Below, in pieces: positions 10,555-24,200 of a stretch of DNA of 64,000 bases; positions within the stretch are counted from its first letter, which is position 1, and each line of letters opens with the position of its first letter. This stretch comes from Onthophagus taurus (taxonomy: Eukaryota; Arthropoda; Insecta; Coleoptera; Scarabaeidae), in the NCBI RefSeq assembly GCF_036711975.1, contig NC_091967.1:1736001-1800000 (forward strand). The letters are read 5' to 3'. The translations under genes were made by a program, and so were the position numbers. The notes below the pieces were generated by a model. It worked only from the letters and a program-made list of their open reading frames with translations. It made no database searches and was not told where the DNA came from.

Positions 10555-11805
10555 TTAATTAAATGGACAATCGTCTTCTCCGGTATTTGTTACACAATAA
10601 GTTCCTCTAGCACTGCAAAAAAAAATTGTGTCGTAATATTAATTTATTTTTAATGAATCAAACTTACTTAAAAGGTGTATCATGTCCCATTGGAATGCTT
10701 TTTCCTGGTAAATACCCCCAATTTGAGCTTTTTTTCGGGCAATGATCGCTACAAAGCCTTCCTATCATAGCAGAACCATCACGGACAGTAGCAGCAAAGT
10801 AACACGCACTTTGAAAATGACTACATCTAGCTCTTCCTATATTATTAACAAATAAATTACAAAAAGAATTAATTTCAATTTGAAACTAACTTAATTTATG
10901 TCCTTTACATCCCGGTTGGTGAATCCCACCATTAACACAGAAATTAACGTGTCCACTCCGGTGGGAATCCCCCAAAACCCCCGCATTTGTATGAATAATT
11001 TGGACTTGATGAGCATCTTCAGGTGATAATCGAAATTCGGTACTTCCAAATTGAGACACCAAAGGTCGAGCTGGATCTAACCCGACTATTTTATGTTGCT
11101 TAATCGTCAAATGATTGCTAACCATTCCGCAAATATGAGCACCCAAAGAGTGACCAACACAAACGGTTTTTTCAGCTAAACCACCTAAATCCATTATGTA
11201 AGCGTATAACTGCGCTACGCATTGCCCAAGTAACCGAGTATTTGACAGTGATGATATGTAACAAGGAAATCTAGCTAAAGGAAGCCAATCGACCATAAAA
11301 ACGTTATAATCACCTCTCTGAAGATAAGCTAAAAAGTTAAAATTAAGTGACTTGTAAAAAATTTGATTTTAATCGAACCATCTCGAATTATTGTCATGGG
11401 TGTTTTTGATTCGGTTCCGTTAAACCCATGAATTATTATTACATTTTTCTTTTGGGAATCCCACCCGGAATATGATAAAGCTAAAGAATTTCGAACATCT
11501 ATTCGTTTTCTCATTGGTTTGTGGTACGAGTAATCGTCCCTAAAAATATTTAAAAAAGCTACGCTATTAAAAAAAAAGTATTAATTAAATAAATCTTACG
11601 GTGTGTATAAATAAAATTTGATGTCATTATCCGGGCACGAATATCTCTTTTTCAACAAGCAAGTCCAATAACTTACATCCAAAACATTTCCGATGCCACA
11701 AAATGTAACTAAAACACCAATTATATTTAAACAATTTAATAATAATTATTTACATTTATATTTACGATGTATTAAAGTGATCCCAAAAATAACTTCACAC
11801 TTCAT
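10555..11805 (-). CDS. Secreted pancreatic-lipase-related protein / phospholipase A1-like, complete, 6 exons
   Basis: Extracellular neutral lipase-fold enzyme that hydrolyses acyl esters of glycerolipids. Exons in order of transcription: 11805-11766, 11708-11600, 11539-11379, 11328-10891, 10836-10668, 10612-10555. All junctions are GT-AG and phases close, giving 324 residues, the usual insect length. Signal peptide in the first ~20 residues. The FYLYTPD segment near the N-terminus and IIHGFNG (oxyanion region) are typical. The nucleophile is Ser164 in GHSLGAH, the acid Asp188 in GLDPARP, and the base is His255 in RCSHFQS. The lid between the last two is short, as in insect phospholipase A1-like lipases, so triglyceride and phospholipid activity cannot be told apart here. 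It lies downstream of the polycystin gene on the same strand, with no sign of shared function. Confidence 0.93.
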
Positions 11806-12252
11806 CGTTAAATAATAAAATTTATTTGCACAACCTAAATTGTGATCCACTCTAGATGACTTCGAAACAAGATTTGATGTAATAATGTAGGCCACGAAGG
11901 CTCATCGGGTCAATGTGAAGAATTCACTCTGGCATTTCACAAAACAGTTATTTCAGCGTTGTATACACTATAAGTACAGTTTGAGAAGTGCCTCTCTCTG
12001 TATTGCGTTAACAAATGATAAAATCACTTTCTAATTTGCAAAATAATAAAACAACCAAAAGTAATGTTTATCTATGCACATTCCATATTTATCTTATTGG
12101 CTATAAAACCAGACTTGAGATTACGAAAACTAATTTATTTCAAAGACAGGTTTAACTAGTAACAAAATTACTAGTTGGTGAATTTACCCAAAAATTAGAA
12201 AACGATTTGAATTGATAAAGAACGGAATTAATTACACAACTTTTAGGATTGT
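11806..12252. other. Intergenic spacer between polycystin and lipase genes
   Basis: AT-rich. It holds the presumed lipase promoter and 5' UTR at its left and the polycystin 3' UTR at its right. A candidate AATAAA for polycystin on the - strand is at 12139-12134. I see no other gene. Confidence 0.5.
12134..12139 (-). promoter_or_regulatory. Candidate polyadenylation signal of the polycystin-1-like gene
   Basis: AATAAA on the - strand about 115 bp after the stop codon. Confidence 0.45.
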
Positions 12253-15200
12253 TCATTTATGACGTGGTTTTTTAACTACATTAATCCTGTTCATGACAGT
12301 GTCAACGCTTGAAAGTGATCGAGTGAAAAGATTTAGTCTTTTTAAACTAATTCGATCTGAAATTGGTTTAGGTCCTTTAATTTTTGGTTTAGTTATTTCA
12401 GGCTCAGGTTCAAATAATTGATTTGTAACCATCTCCATGGTTTCAACTTCTTCTTTAGACATGAAATGATGTTGTTTTTCATGTTCCGGTTTCATATGGT
12501 AATAAGTTAATTTTTCACCATCATGTTGGTGCTTATAATACCAAGCAATGGCGAATATAAGATCGTAATCGCTTTCTGTGAAAACTGTTTCGTCTTGTCT
12601 TAACTCTCGATTATACAAAGTTGCAAAAAACACGAGGGCTATTAATTGAAGTTTGTTGGATGTTTGGTAATGGATTCCGGATGCTTGTTCTTCGTCGTCA
12701 TAAATTTTAGTCACTTTAGGGGTGTCATTAATAACTTTATCGATATTTTCAACATTTTCGGTGCCTCCTCTTAGATATTTCTTCTTTCTGTTAAAGAATC
12801 GGCAGAAATATTTTAGTTCTTCAATGAAATAGGTGAGAATTGAGAATTCTTTTCGTTGGTTAGCAACGAAATCTCGGGAATCTTCGTAATGTAAAGTGAT
12901 TATTGCTATGTAAAGATTTACAACAACTTGTTGCCATATTCTGTAAGATGCATAAAAAATCATACTGGCCATCGGTAAAATGGTTTGAATTTCATCGAAA
13001 TCGTATTCAGGATATTGATCAACACCCAGCAAAGACACCACTATTATTGAACTGTAGATATTCTTAAACATTTCGGTATAAGAACCAAATAAAATCCGTG
13101 ATATTATTATGTAAGGAACATACATTGCAAAACTATAAATAAAAGCACCTAAAAATTTATACATCATTGAATTAATATTGAGGTGACAAAAAAATCTTAC
13201 TAATTAAAGGCCCCGTTTGAGTTTTAATGGCCTTTTCAAAAACTTTAAACATAAATCCAAATCGTAAAAACCTCCAAGTACCCAAAACAGATATACACAT
13301 TAAAACAGCAATAAAAATCGTAATAGCTTCAATGTAATATTCGACTAAAAAGTATTTTGTAAATACGTTATTTTTATTACGCGATAAGTCATCTAAGATT
13401 TTATTAACAACAGTCTGTTTATGGACGTGCAAACCAATTACAGAAAAATTTCCAAATAAAATAATCATATCCAAATAATTAATACCACGTTTCCAAAATT
13501 CCCAACCATCATAAATAATTTTCGAAACTATATTTGCGAATTGAAAGAAAACCAATATACAGTACAACAAAAACATTGAAATCACAATTAATTGACCATG
13601 TATGTCGACGAACATTAATGATAAACTGTAGATCATATAACTTTTTGCAACGCATCCCGTTGGATGAAATTCAAAACAAATCGTAATAATTGAAAAAAGA
13701 TTCGTATTGGCGTTGTACGCCCAAAATTCTATAAAAACCACCCTGGTAAATCTGTTGATCCAATTTTCCTCCGCAATTTCGTTTAGGTTATAATAAGCAT
13801 TTTGAAGTGTTCTCCCTGCATTCGTTATATAACCGCCACCGTAATACGTAGAATATCTACCAAAATAAGCGGTTAATCCAGCTTCATTAGGCGAATAATA
13901 TTTCCATAATGAATCTACTTCCTGTTTACTTGTTTTATCCTCATGTCTAGGCGCATATGGAGGAATACACTTTGTGATTTTGAACACTTCCGCAGATAAA
14001 TATTCGTCAGGACATTTTCGCGCCACAACTTTCTTTTGTCGAAGTCGGGCTACTCCTAAGAATTTAGTTTGAAAGTCTAACATTAATCCAGGATCATTTG
14101 CACGATAATCTCCGTACCATGTAAAAGTATTTAGGGTAAGTACAAATGTTTCATTTAAATATTTCACAAGTCTGTAACATTATACAGGATGTCTCACGTA
14201 ACTGGTTCGTTAGAACTTTTTAAGGTTCCACTATTCGTAGTGGTTTGAAATTTTGGTAGCATGGGTTGTTCATTCTAAACTTTCGATCTAAAATATTTTC
14301 AAAATGGCCACCCCTTCCGGTCTACCTTTCAATTATACGTAAAAAAATATGTTGACTTTGATAAAAGTTGTTGGTACCTAGCGTTTTTTGTTTTCGAGTT
14401 ATTTTGATTTTAAGTGTTTTTTGACAAATTTCGCAAAAGCCCATATCTCAGCTAACGATCATTCAAAAAAGCTGTGCATTGGCAAGACTACTCTACAGAT
14501 GCTGCCAAATAGATTGTCATTTGTTGTATCAGAGAATCTTATACAGGCTGGTCAAAAATTGAATTATCGTTTCTCAATATTCAATTGCGAGAAAGTCGAA
14601 AATTTTAAATGGAACACCCCATATTTTTTTACCCTATCAGAAAGGGAATTTAATTCTCTACAAATTATCTATAAACATTCCTATATCTATTTAGTGTAGT
14701 TTCCCAGATATTGGTAAATTAATCAAAATCAGACATAGAATCCCGTTTGTGTTTTTGTTAGCAGGCCAAGACATTTTGACAGTTCATCGTTTAATTTAAT
14801 TAAATTATTATTGGTATTATTTCTACAATTAACTATGGTTGAATAACCTTTAGCTTGCTCGCTTTTATTTACCAAAAATAACCAACAGAAAAACGAATAA
14901 ATGAAACAATGAAAAACAACAATTTAATAACAGAAATTAGAATGAATAACATATAAAAAAACAAAAACTTGAAATTATAAAAAAATTAAAACTGTTCGAT
15001 ATGCTGACCATTAATAAATGCCTTTATTAGAAAATAAGCTTAATTGTACAAAAAAAAAACATACAAAAGAAAATAGGCGAGTTCCAGCTTGTACTAGTTA
15101 GTACAGCTGCTCTAACTAACCTAAGAAACAAAAAAAGAAAAACATGTCTCGGCCAAAAATTACAAAGCAACAGCTAGATACAACAACAAGATTGCAAAAC

Positions 15201-18200
15201 ATGTCAGATCAGCGTTTGCCCCCATGTAGACATTGTTCAAGAAAACAAGAATATTTCTGTGTAAATTTAAACCTTCGTAGTGAGAACCCCTTGCAATTAT
15301 CGTCCACCTCATTATATTTCGAAGTTATTTAAAATAAGTATGATCTCTGAAACAAAGACAAACGATAGAAGGGTGGCGACAGTCTTCCGCGAAATCGCGT
15401 ATTTATTCGGTGGACATCATTTCGGAAAGTTATCAGTTGGTAGAGATACTGTGGTTCCTTGTAGTTTATAATTTTATGGTATAGGCACAAACACTGCACT
15501 TTCCTACGATGATACATATTTAGCCATCCCGCATCCTTCAGTTTATAAGATATTCTGTTATATTTTCTAATTCCATAAATATACCGAAGACACGAATTTT
15601 GCACTCGTTGAATACGTGTTACATCGCTAACGTCAATGTACGGATGGTAGACCTCAGCACAATAAGTGAATTGAGACAACACAGAGGCTTCGCACAACAC
15701 CTTTTTCAGATGAATACCAAGGTAGTGTCGATGAGGAAACAACATCCTCAGATGATAATAAGCCCTGGATATACAGTTGGAGACATGCTTCTTATAGCGA
15801 AAACTGTTGTCCACAATCATACCCAAATTCTTTACCTCACTAACCAAAGGAATGTTACAACCATCAATTTGCAAATCAATACTTTCCCGAAAACCATTAC
15901 ATATAGCGGAATTTCCAAAAAGTATAGCATTGGATTTACTCGGATTAAGATGTAGACCGTATTCCCGAGCCACTTTATGAATGTAATCGAGGTCTTTTTG
16001 CATATTCGTAATACCCAACGCGAAGTCGCGTGAATCAAAGGAAACATACATCTGCAAGTCATCCGCATACATATGGTACTCACAATGATTTAACCCCCTA
16101 ACGATTTGAGATGTATATAAAGAAAATAGAATAGGCCCTAAAATAGTACCTTGTACAAACAGCGAAATTCAGACAAAGCATCACCGATTCTAACCGACTG
16201 ATGCCTATTACTTAAATAATTTTCAATTAAGTTTAAAGCGGATTCACTGAAGCCAATATACTTTAACAACTCCACAAGCAAATCATGACAAACACTATCA
16301 AAAGCTCTACTAAAATCCAACAAGACTACCAACGTACATAATCCCTTGTCTCGAGCCTGTAAAATATCATTAGTTACCTTGAGAAGAGCAGTACTGCAGC
16401 TATGGTTTCTACGAAAACCCTATTGATGCTTCGGTAAAATATTATTAATTTGAACAGATTGATGCAACTGATTAAACATAATTCTTTCCAGAACTTTAGA
16501 TAAAATTGGCAATATGCTAATCGGCCGCAGATCTTTAGGCTCAGATGGGTCACGTTTTTTCGGGATAGGTACCACAATTGACAACTTCCAACAGTCAGGT
16601 ACATCCGAAGTTTCAATGCAAACATTGAGTAAATGTGTCAAGTAGGGTAATATAAATGGAAGACACATATTCAACATACTCATACTGATATTATCAGCAC
16701 CGGCAGCTCTAGAAGAAATTGAGGAAATAGCTTTTATTACATCAGCTTCGGATACAAAGACAAACTTAAAATTAGTTTGAATCAAATTCATTAAAACTGA
16801 AACGCGTTGCAAGGTTCAAAGAAGGGACTGAATCAATAAAGAAATCGTTAACCTCATCTGGTCGATTCAAGTGAGCAGGGATTTGCTGTGAACATTTCGT
16901 ACCACAAATACCCAAATGATTCAATTGTTTCCACAGTTCAGCACCCCGAGACGTCTCATATAAAAATTCCAGATATGATTTTCTTTCTCTTCTAATGCAG
17001 GTTGTAGTAAAATTCTTCAGCTCCTTATAAGCAACCCAATCAGCACCTGAACGAGTACGCTTGTATTTATTCTTTGCCCTATCACGTTCGTCCATAAGCA
17101 ATTTAATATTTGGTGTTAACCAAGGTACGACCTTTTTGGTAAACCTCCTTACGGTTAAAGGGGCATGTCTGTCAAATAAAGCCAGCAGCAAGTTATTAAA
17201 GTTTTGAACTTTACAATTAATGTTATCCATGAAAAATATATATGATATAATGATATACCATTAAACATTTTTCAACTTTTCTTTCGACTTCTACGATTGT
17301 GGCCCGTAGAAGTTGGTCGCCATCAATAGTACGTAGTGCACGCACCACTCTATCACGCAACTCTTGTCGTGTGTTGACCGGTGAATTGTACACTTGATTT
17401 TTTAAGTGACCCCACAAATAAAAATTCAATGGTATTAAATCTGGAGATCGTGGAGGCAATTGCCATGAATATAAAACAAATTTGAAATATCGGTGTTGAA
17501 ATAATTTGCCATGATATACAATGAGTTTCACTCGTGATCAAAAGTAAGTAACAACAACAATAACACAAATATGGACCAAAAACTGTCAAAATTCCATGGC
17601 CTTCTAATAAAAAAATCAAACGTTTTCCCGCATTCCGTGCATGCTTTGATTAATTTCCCAATATCAGGGAAACTACAATAAATAGGTATAGGAATATTTA
17701 TAGATAATTTGTAGAGAATTAAATTCCCTTTTTGATAGGATAAAAAAATACGGGGCATTCCATTTAAAATTTTCGACTTTCTAGCCATTTAATATGGAGA
17801 AACTGTAATTCAATTTTTGACCACCCTGTATAAGATACTCTGATACAAGAAATGACAATCTATTTGACAACATCTGAAAAGTAATCGTGCCAATTTAGAG
17901 GTTTTTTTAATGAACGTTAACTGAGATATGGGCTTTTAAATAGCATGGTGAAATTTGCCAAAAAAAGCTTCAAATCAAAATAATTTGAAAACAAAAAATG
18001 CTAGCCCCATGCATGAACAACCCATGCTACCAAAATTTCAAACCTCTACGAATAGTGGAACCTAAAAAAGTTCTAACGAACCAGTTACGTGAGACACCCT
18101 GTATACAAAAATAATAATATAACTACAAAGTCGAGGACGCTCATCAGCGACATCGGTTCGATTAGTCAAAAGATCTTTGTGAAGTTAATTCTTCGATACT

Positions 18201-21200
18201 TACTGATCAATATTTCGAACATCCTCTAATTTCAATCCATCTAATTGACCATCCATCATTTCTTTCATATGTTCAGAAAGAATAGTTCGATGAACATCAA
18301 GATTTAAAGCAACCAATGCGTACAAAAGCGTAAAATAAAGGATAAAAACTGCGAATTCTTGAAAGGTTTTTGAAATTTTAAGTCGATGTGTTATTTCAGC
18401 ACGTTTCCTTTTGTAACGAATTTTATCCATGGGAGTATATAAATGTGTTAAATATGGCCTTAACGAGTTAGGATTAGGAATTATTTTGCTTAAATAAATC
18501 TTTTGCTTTTGACTTTCCTTAACGATGTTCTCGTAATTGTAGATTGTTTTCGACTTTTGAATTAAATTGAAAAAATCCATCAAACCAATGTAAAGATTTT
18601 CCATAACGGCTATGTTAATTATTAAGGCCATAAAAATGATCGTAATCCATCCAAGAGAGGCTTCTATTGAAAGTCCTATTCCCATAAAAATTACATAAAC
18701 ACTACTTGAAATAATTATTAAATATAAGAAAGGCCTAAAAAAGTATTTTAATTTTTATCGTAATAAAATAAAGCATAATTTATTACCAATTAAAGTATTT
18801 ATTTCTTTCCGGAAATCTCTTTTTCTTATATCTATATTTACAGCCTTGCTTTCTGGTTGTATTTCGAAATAAAAACGCGAATATAATACCAATCGGAAAT
18901 GTAGCAAGACTTGTATATATTGCATATTTAATTAATTTGAAAACTTTCGTGCTGCTGCTATCATAAATCGCGTCCGCAACTTCAAAGCGTGGATTACAGT
19001 TAATTAACATTGCAACAGCTGAAATCAGCGAAACATTGCAAAAAATTATGGTTACTCTTTCAATATAACCAAAAGAATCGTCATCTTTTCTTGAAAAAAT
19101 ATTCCAAGTGTGTTCGGCCCCAAATTTAAAACTAAATATACCCCAAAACTTTTTAAAAGTTATTTTCCTGTCAACTTTCTTGTGAACTTTATCTACTTTT
19201 ACGGATACGTAGTGTTTATTGTTATTGGTCGGTGCAAAATAATTTTGTATTTCAAACATGTACCAAGTTTGTCGTTGTAAATCGCAGATCTTTATGTAAT
19301 CACACCTCCTACAATTTTGTATTAATCATAAAGGTATTATGAAAATTAATTAAAAATATATTACCCGTGCGACGATAGCAACAAACCTCCCAGCAACAAA
19401 CTTTTACCCGTAATTTCCTATCTACTTTCTTAGCTGATATCTTCCTTATAATTAGGGATAGCGAAAAACTAAATGCACCACTTGAAAGCTTGAATCTTTC
19501 TCTATTTAAAACCGTTTTCGTCTGCCGATAAGTTGATATTAAGATCAATAAAAAATGAAGAACACCGGTACTTAAAATAGCTCAAAATTACCAAACTTCA
19601 AGGCCTTGTGCAATTGTTACGAAACCGAATTTTAAAAAACTGTTATCACAGTCAGAAAGGGCGCTCCTTCAGCTATCTTAATCCGGGTTTTCGTCGGTCA
19701 ATATCTATCGGCGTCATGCTTAAATCACCCTTAATGTCCATCCATACACACAGAAACGCTTAAATACTCTTCCTCTAAACAACTTTCTTATTTGATAGGG
19801 AGAAAACTATAGAGACATATCTATCTTATTGAAAATTTTCTGCTCTTTCTACACAGTAAAAAATGGATGTAAAAATACATTATACTACATTAAACTACAA
19901 GATTGACTTATGAAATAATACATAAATTAACAACGTAATTTTCGAAATCCAGTTAATACCAAGTAAAATGACAGGAAATCAGTATATTTACAAAATATTA
20001 CATTTTTTTAATATGAATTACACAAAGCATTGTAAACTATAGGAAAAACCTGTAAATAAATGGAAAATCAAGTAAAACAATGTAAATGTATTTAATAAAT
20101 TGCGAAATCATGTAATATTGTTAAAAATCACTATTACGAACATGTAAAATACGGGATGGCCCTACCACCACTTTCTGCGTTCAGTCGGTCGAATAGCGTT
20201 GCAACTACGCACAACGCGTTGACATCATTGTGCCGAGTACAGTCTAATAACGTATGAATCGTCGAACGTTATACGCGCTCTCTTATAATAATAATAATAA
20301 TAATAATAAACCACTTTAATCTGTCCATTTAGTGTTTGGTTGTTTGGTGCCCTTTAGTACGTATACAGGTTATACACAAAGTTTTTGTGTTCCAAGTTTG
20401 CCGTCTGCTAAAATTGTAAAAGTTTATACTTTTTTCACTATTCTTTTAATGCTTTTATACTGTAAAACATTATAACAATTGTGGAAAAACTATTGGCTTT
20501 CATAACTTGGACATAAAACGAATTTGGATAAGTAGAACTTTCATAATGACATTCATATTTTTACATTTATTTAAGCTTAAAATTATGTAAATGTAGAGGG
20601 CTGAATAATGAATTATTACATAGCAGACGAACTACAATATTCATAGCACAAGTAATTTTACATATAAATATAGTCATTTTTACGTATTAATACGTGTACA
20701 TTACCTGGGTTAAGAAGTAAAATTACATCAATCACAAACGAAAAGTACAAACATAGAAATGGAAAATGCGCTTGTTTAGATATGTATTTATTTTGCTATT
20801 ACATACGTGTAACTTTTTACATGAATATCCATGGCAATAAATTACCAGTACTGGACCATGTAATTATTTTTTACTGTGTAGTGGTGTATACATTTTTGGC
20901 CAAAAACTGCTAAATTCCAACGTTTTAACCATTCTTAAACCCTGTTCGGGTCGATAACTTTCTTATATGAGCAGGAGAAAACTCTAGAACCATATCTATC
21001 TGATCGGAAATTTCCTGCTCTTTCTAGTGATGTATAACACGCGGCGATCACACGTTTGCACACGTACATTAGTAGTATAGAAACGCCGATTCTAGATAGG
21101 AAGTTGCACCACCGCACCACCGTGACGTCATCAATCCAATGTAAAAGGATAGGGAAGGGTACCAACCTATGGCGGTGGTGGAAAAAAAATAGGTTGGTAT

Positions 21201-24200
21201 CGAAGTAACTAGATCTGGTGACTTTTAAAAAAAAAGTAACGCGCCACCTAGTGGTTGGTAGTGGAACTAAACCATTACCGACAAGGTAGACTGCTACTTT
21301 TTTAAAAAGTCACCAGGTCTAGTTACCAACCTATTTTTCCCCCAAGAATTTGGTTGACATCCCTCCCCCCCTAACCTTTTACATTGGGGGGGATGACGTC
21401 ACGGAGGTGCGGAGGTTCGACAACTTCCTGTCTAGAACCGACGTTTCTGAAAGATGGCGCGCGTTGAACGCATAAAGGCGCGCCTCACAACTTTGGCCAA
21501 AAACTGCTAAATTCACACAATTTAGCCATTCTTAAACCTTGTTCGTGTCAAGTTATACAGGATTAAATTTTTTTAAATGGCAACTCTACTTTTTTCCCTC
21601 ACCACCGTATTATATGCTGAAAAATCAGGAGACTTTCTGATTACATCCCATACTAGTAGAGTTACTAGTAAACATACTAGTAGACTTTAAATTTAGTTAC
21701 TTTACTGTAGACTTTAAAATGCGCACACCCAATATCCGCAAAAGATTTGAGGAAACCTTAACTGGAAAGACATGTTTAAATTTTTAAAAACTGTGCTATT
21801 TCTTCCATCCCGCTAATTTTGACCCAACTCAATTCCAACGGCAGTTATTCCAACAAGATGGCGCGCCACCACACCTCAAGAAGCTACTAAATCAGTTTTT
21901 GACACTCAGGGAATTGTTTAAAATAATTGGTTACCATAGTTACTCATGGCTACTGCTATTTTTATCATTTACGTAAATTTGAAATAATTAAAGTTTAAAC
22001 TAATTTTTCTCGAAAATTTTCTTATGTAACCCATATTAATATTGAATGTACTAGATTCAGAAAAAAATCTTCTTTTGTATTCCGTAATAAAAATGGGGGT
22101 TTGCCATTTCAATAAAATATCGATTGCGTCATAACTTGTTAACCGTTTAACGAGTAAATTATTTTTTTGTTTTTAGAAACGATTTAGTTATGGTAATGCA
22201 ACTATTTGACCTTATTGACAAGTGGTCTTTATAAAAGCCGCTAACCGTTAAAGGGTTAAAAATGAGGGAACAATTTTGAAATCTATACCAAAAAATTGCA
22301 CAAAAGTTAAATCTTTAGATCGATTTCAGGGATTTTTCCATAAATCGTTTATAATAATTTTCACTCAGGTCGTCGTGACAGACTCTGTCACAAATGGGAG
22401 TTAACTAGAAACAGAAAAATCCATAACGTTAGTAGTTTTTGGGGCAAAACGTGTTTGTGCAAGCGCGTGATCGCCGCGTGTTATACATCACTAGAAAGAG
22501 CAGGAAATTTCCGATAAGATAGATATAGTTCTAGAGTTTTCTCCTGCTCATATAAGAAAGTTATCGACCCGAACAAGGTTTAAGAATGGCTAAAATGTGT
22601 TAATTTAGCAGTTTTTGGCCAAAAATGTACGTGTGCAAACGTGTGATCGCCGCGTGTTATACACCACTAGAAAGAGCAGACAATGTTCAATAAGATAGAT
22701 ATGTTTCTATAGTTTTCTCCCTATCAAATAAGAAAGTTGTTTAGAGGAAGAGTATTTAAGCGTTTCTGCGTATAGGGATGGACATTAAGGGTGATTTAAG
22801 CATGACGCCGATAAATATTGACCGACGAAAACCCGGATTAAGATTGCTGAAGGAGAGCCCTTTCTGACTGTGATAACAGTTTTTTAAAATTCGGTTTCGT
22901 AACAATTGCACAAGTCCTTAAAGTTTGGTAATTTTGAGCTATTTTAAGTACAGCGCGGTGTTCTTCATTTTTTATTGATCTTAATATCAACTTATCGGCA
23001 GACAAAAACCCTGTTTTAGATAGAGAAAGATTCAAGCTTTTAAGTGGTGCATTTAGTTTTTCGCTATCCCTAATTATAAAGAAGATATCAGCTAAGAAAG
23101 TAGATAGGAAATTACGGGTAAAAGTTTGTTGCTGGGAGGTTTATTGTTATCGTCGCACGGGTAAATATATTATATATTAATTTTACCAAGTTGGTCGAAT
23201 CTGCAAACAATCAGACCATAATTCCACACTTATCAAATCACCCAGATGTTGTCGAGTTGATAAAACGAAATAGTCATCAGATCCGCATTGTAACAAGTTT
23301 TTATCGGGATCAGGATAATTTAAAACATGGGGCTAAATAAGTTAAAAAATAAGTGATGTCAAACAATGCAAGCACACAATTATGTCAGATAAAACCTCCT
23401 ACGCTCTCGGCTTAGATAGCAGACATCGTACATTAAGTACTTACCCTACTCCGTGATTTTTCCCCGTATATTTTAATAACTATATTAGCTGTTGTCCCAG
23501 CATCTAATCTTCCGCTTGTTTTTACACGTACTAAATACGCGTAGTTGTGAATAGGAAGATTATCGCTCAAAAAATAAATCTGTTGCTAATTTGTATTAAA
23601 ACATGATTAGAAAGAAAAAGATTATTGTTTGAAAATGAGCATCAACTTACTTCATATCGTCTTCTGAAGATAGTACACATAATCAGGAAACAATACGATC
23701 CAAATATAAAAATCATAAAAGATAATCCAAAATAAGTAGGGGAATGTTCCAGTACAATATCTAAAGTAATCAAATCCCTTCTTCTTAAATTGGGGCTAAT
23801 TGCAAATGCAGCAACATTCCCGACAGAATAACACTGACAATGAACAATCGAATCAGTCGTTTTACGTCCTATAACACAACCTGAATGACTCCAACCATTG
23901 ATGTTCCATTCAACACATTGTTGAGAAAGAACTGTTATACGAAATGTCGCGTTTCCAGTCGAAGCACGAAACGTTTCCTTTACGTTCCAAAGATTCGGGA
24001 TGTCCGAATTATTAAATACACTAACATTCCGAATATTCCTTCGACTTTTCTTCTTCGGTTTTGGCGCCGGTAATATACCCAAATAAAACCAAACGTCGTA
24101 AGAAGCCGGTTTGATTTCAACTCGTTGATACGATCCTTTAATCGTAATTGACTTATTAAAATCTGCAAGTGTCGGTCGTTTTCCTTCGAACGTAACCAAT

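Larger units (their letters stand above)
14183..18103. mobile_element. Degenerate Tc1/mariner-type element with ~500-bp inverted ends, in polycystin intron 14
   Basis: The left end TACAGGATGTCTCACGTAAC and the right end ending GAGACACCCTGTA are inverse copies flanked by TA. The similarity continues inward for about 500 bp on each side (to about 14700 and from about 17590), with point differences and small indels. A transposase C-terminal piece remains on the - strand at 17223-17531, and a LINE fragment is nested inside. The element fills nearly all of the intron between exons 14 and 15; removing it leaves about 109 bp. Confidence 0.85.
19363..23162. mobile_element. Second foldback-type element with 9-bp target duplication, in polycystin intron 12
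   Basis: Starts ACCCGTGCGACGATA and ends with its inverse. Both sides carry AAATATATT (19354-19362 and 23163-23171), a perfect 9-bp duplication. The two arms are inverted copies nearly to the centre at about 21270. Subterminal units with AGAAAGAGCAG and GTGTGATCGCCGCGTG recur within the arms, at about 22450-22510 and 22630-22690, and once inverted at about 21000-21070. No transposase is seen. Its overall plan is that of the element at 2306-5176, but the sequences differ. The right end is only 23 bp from the splice donor of exon 12. Confidence 0.85.

Noticed and set aside
12253..14171. A separate polycystin-2 gene
   Set aside because: The channel exons join in phase to upstream PLAT, GPS and REJ exons across every intron, so they are the C-terminal part of one polycystin-1-like gene.
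14388..14699. 103-residue frame at the left arm of the mariner-type element
   Set aside because: It lies in the inverted terminal arm and its counterpart in the other arm is not conserved as protein.
22838..23035. 65-residue frame in the foldback arm
   Set aside because: It lies inside an inverted repeat arm and the matching arm near 19500-19680 gives a different frame; it is non-coding.
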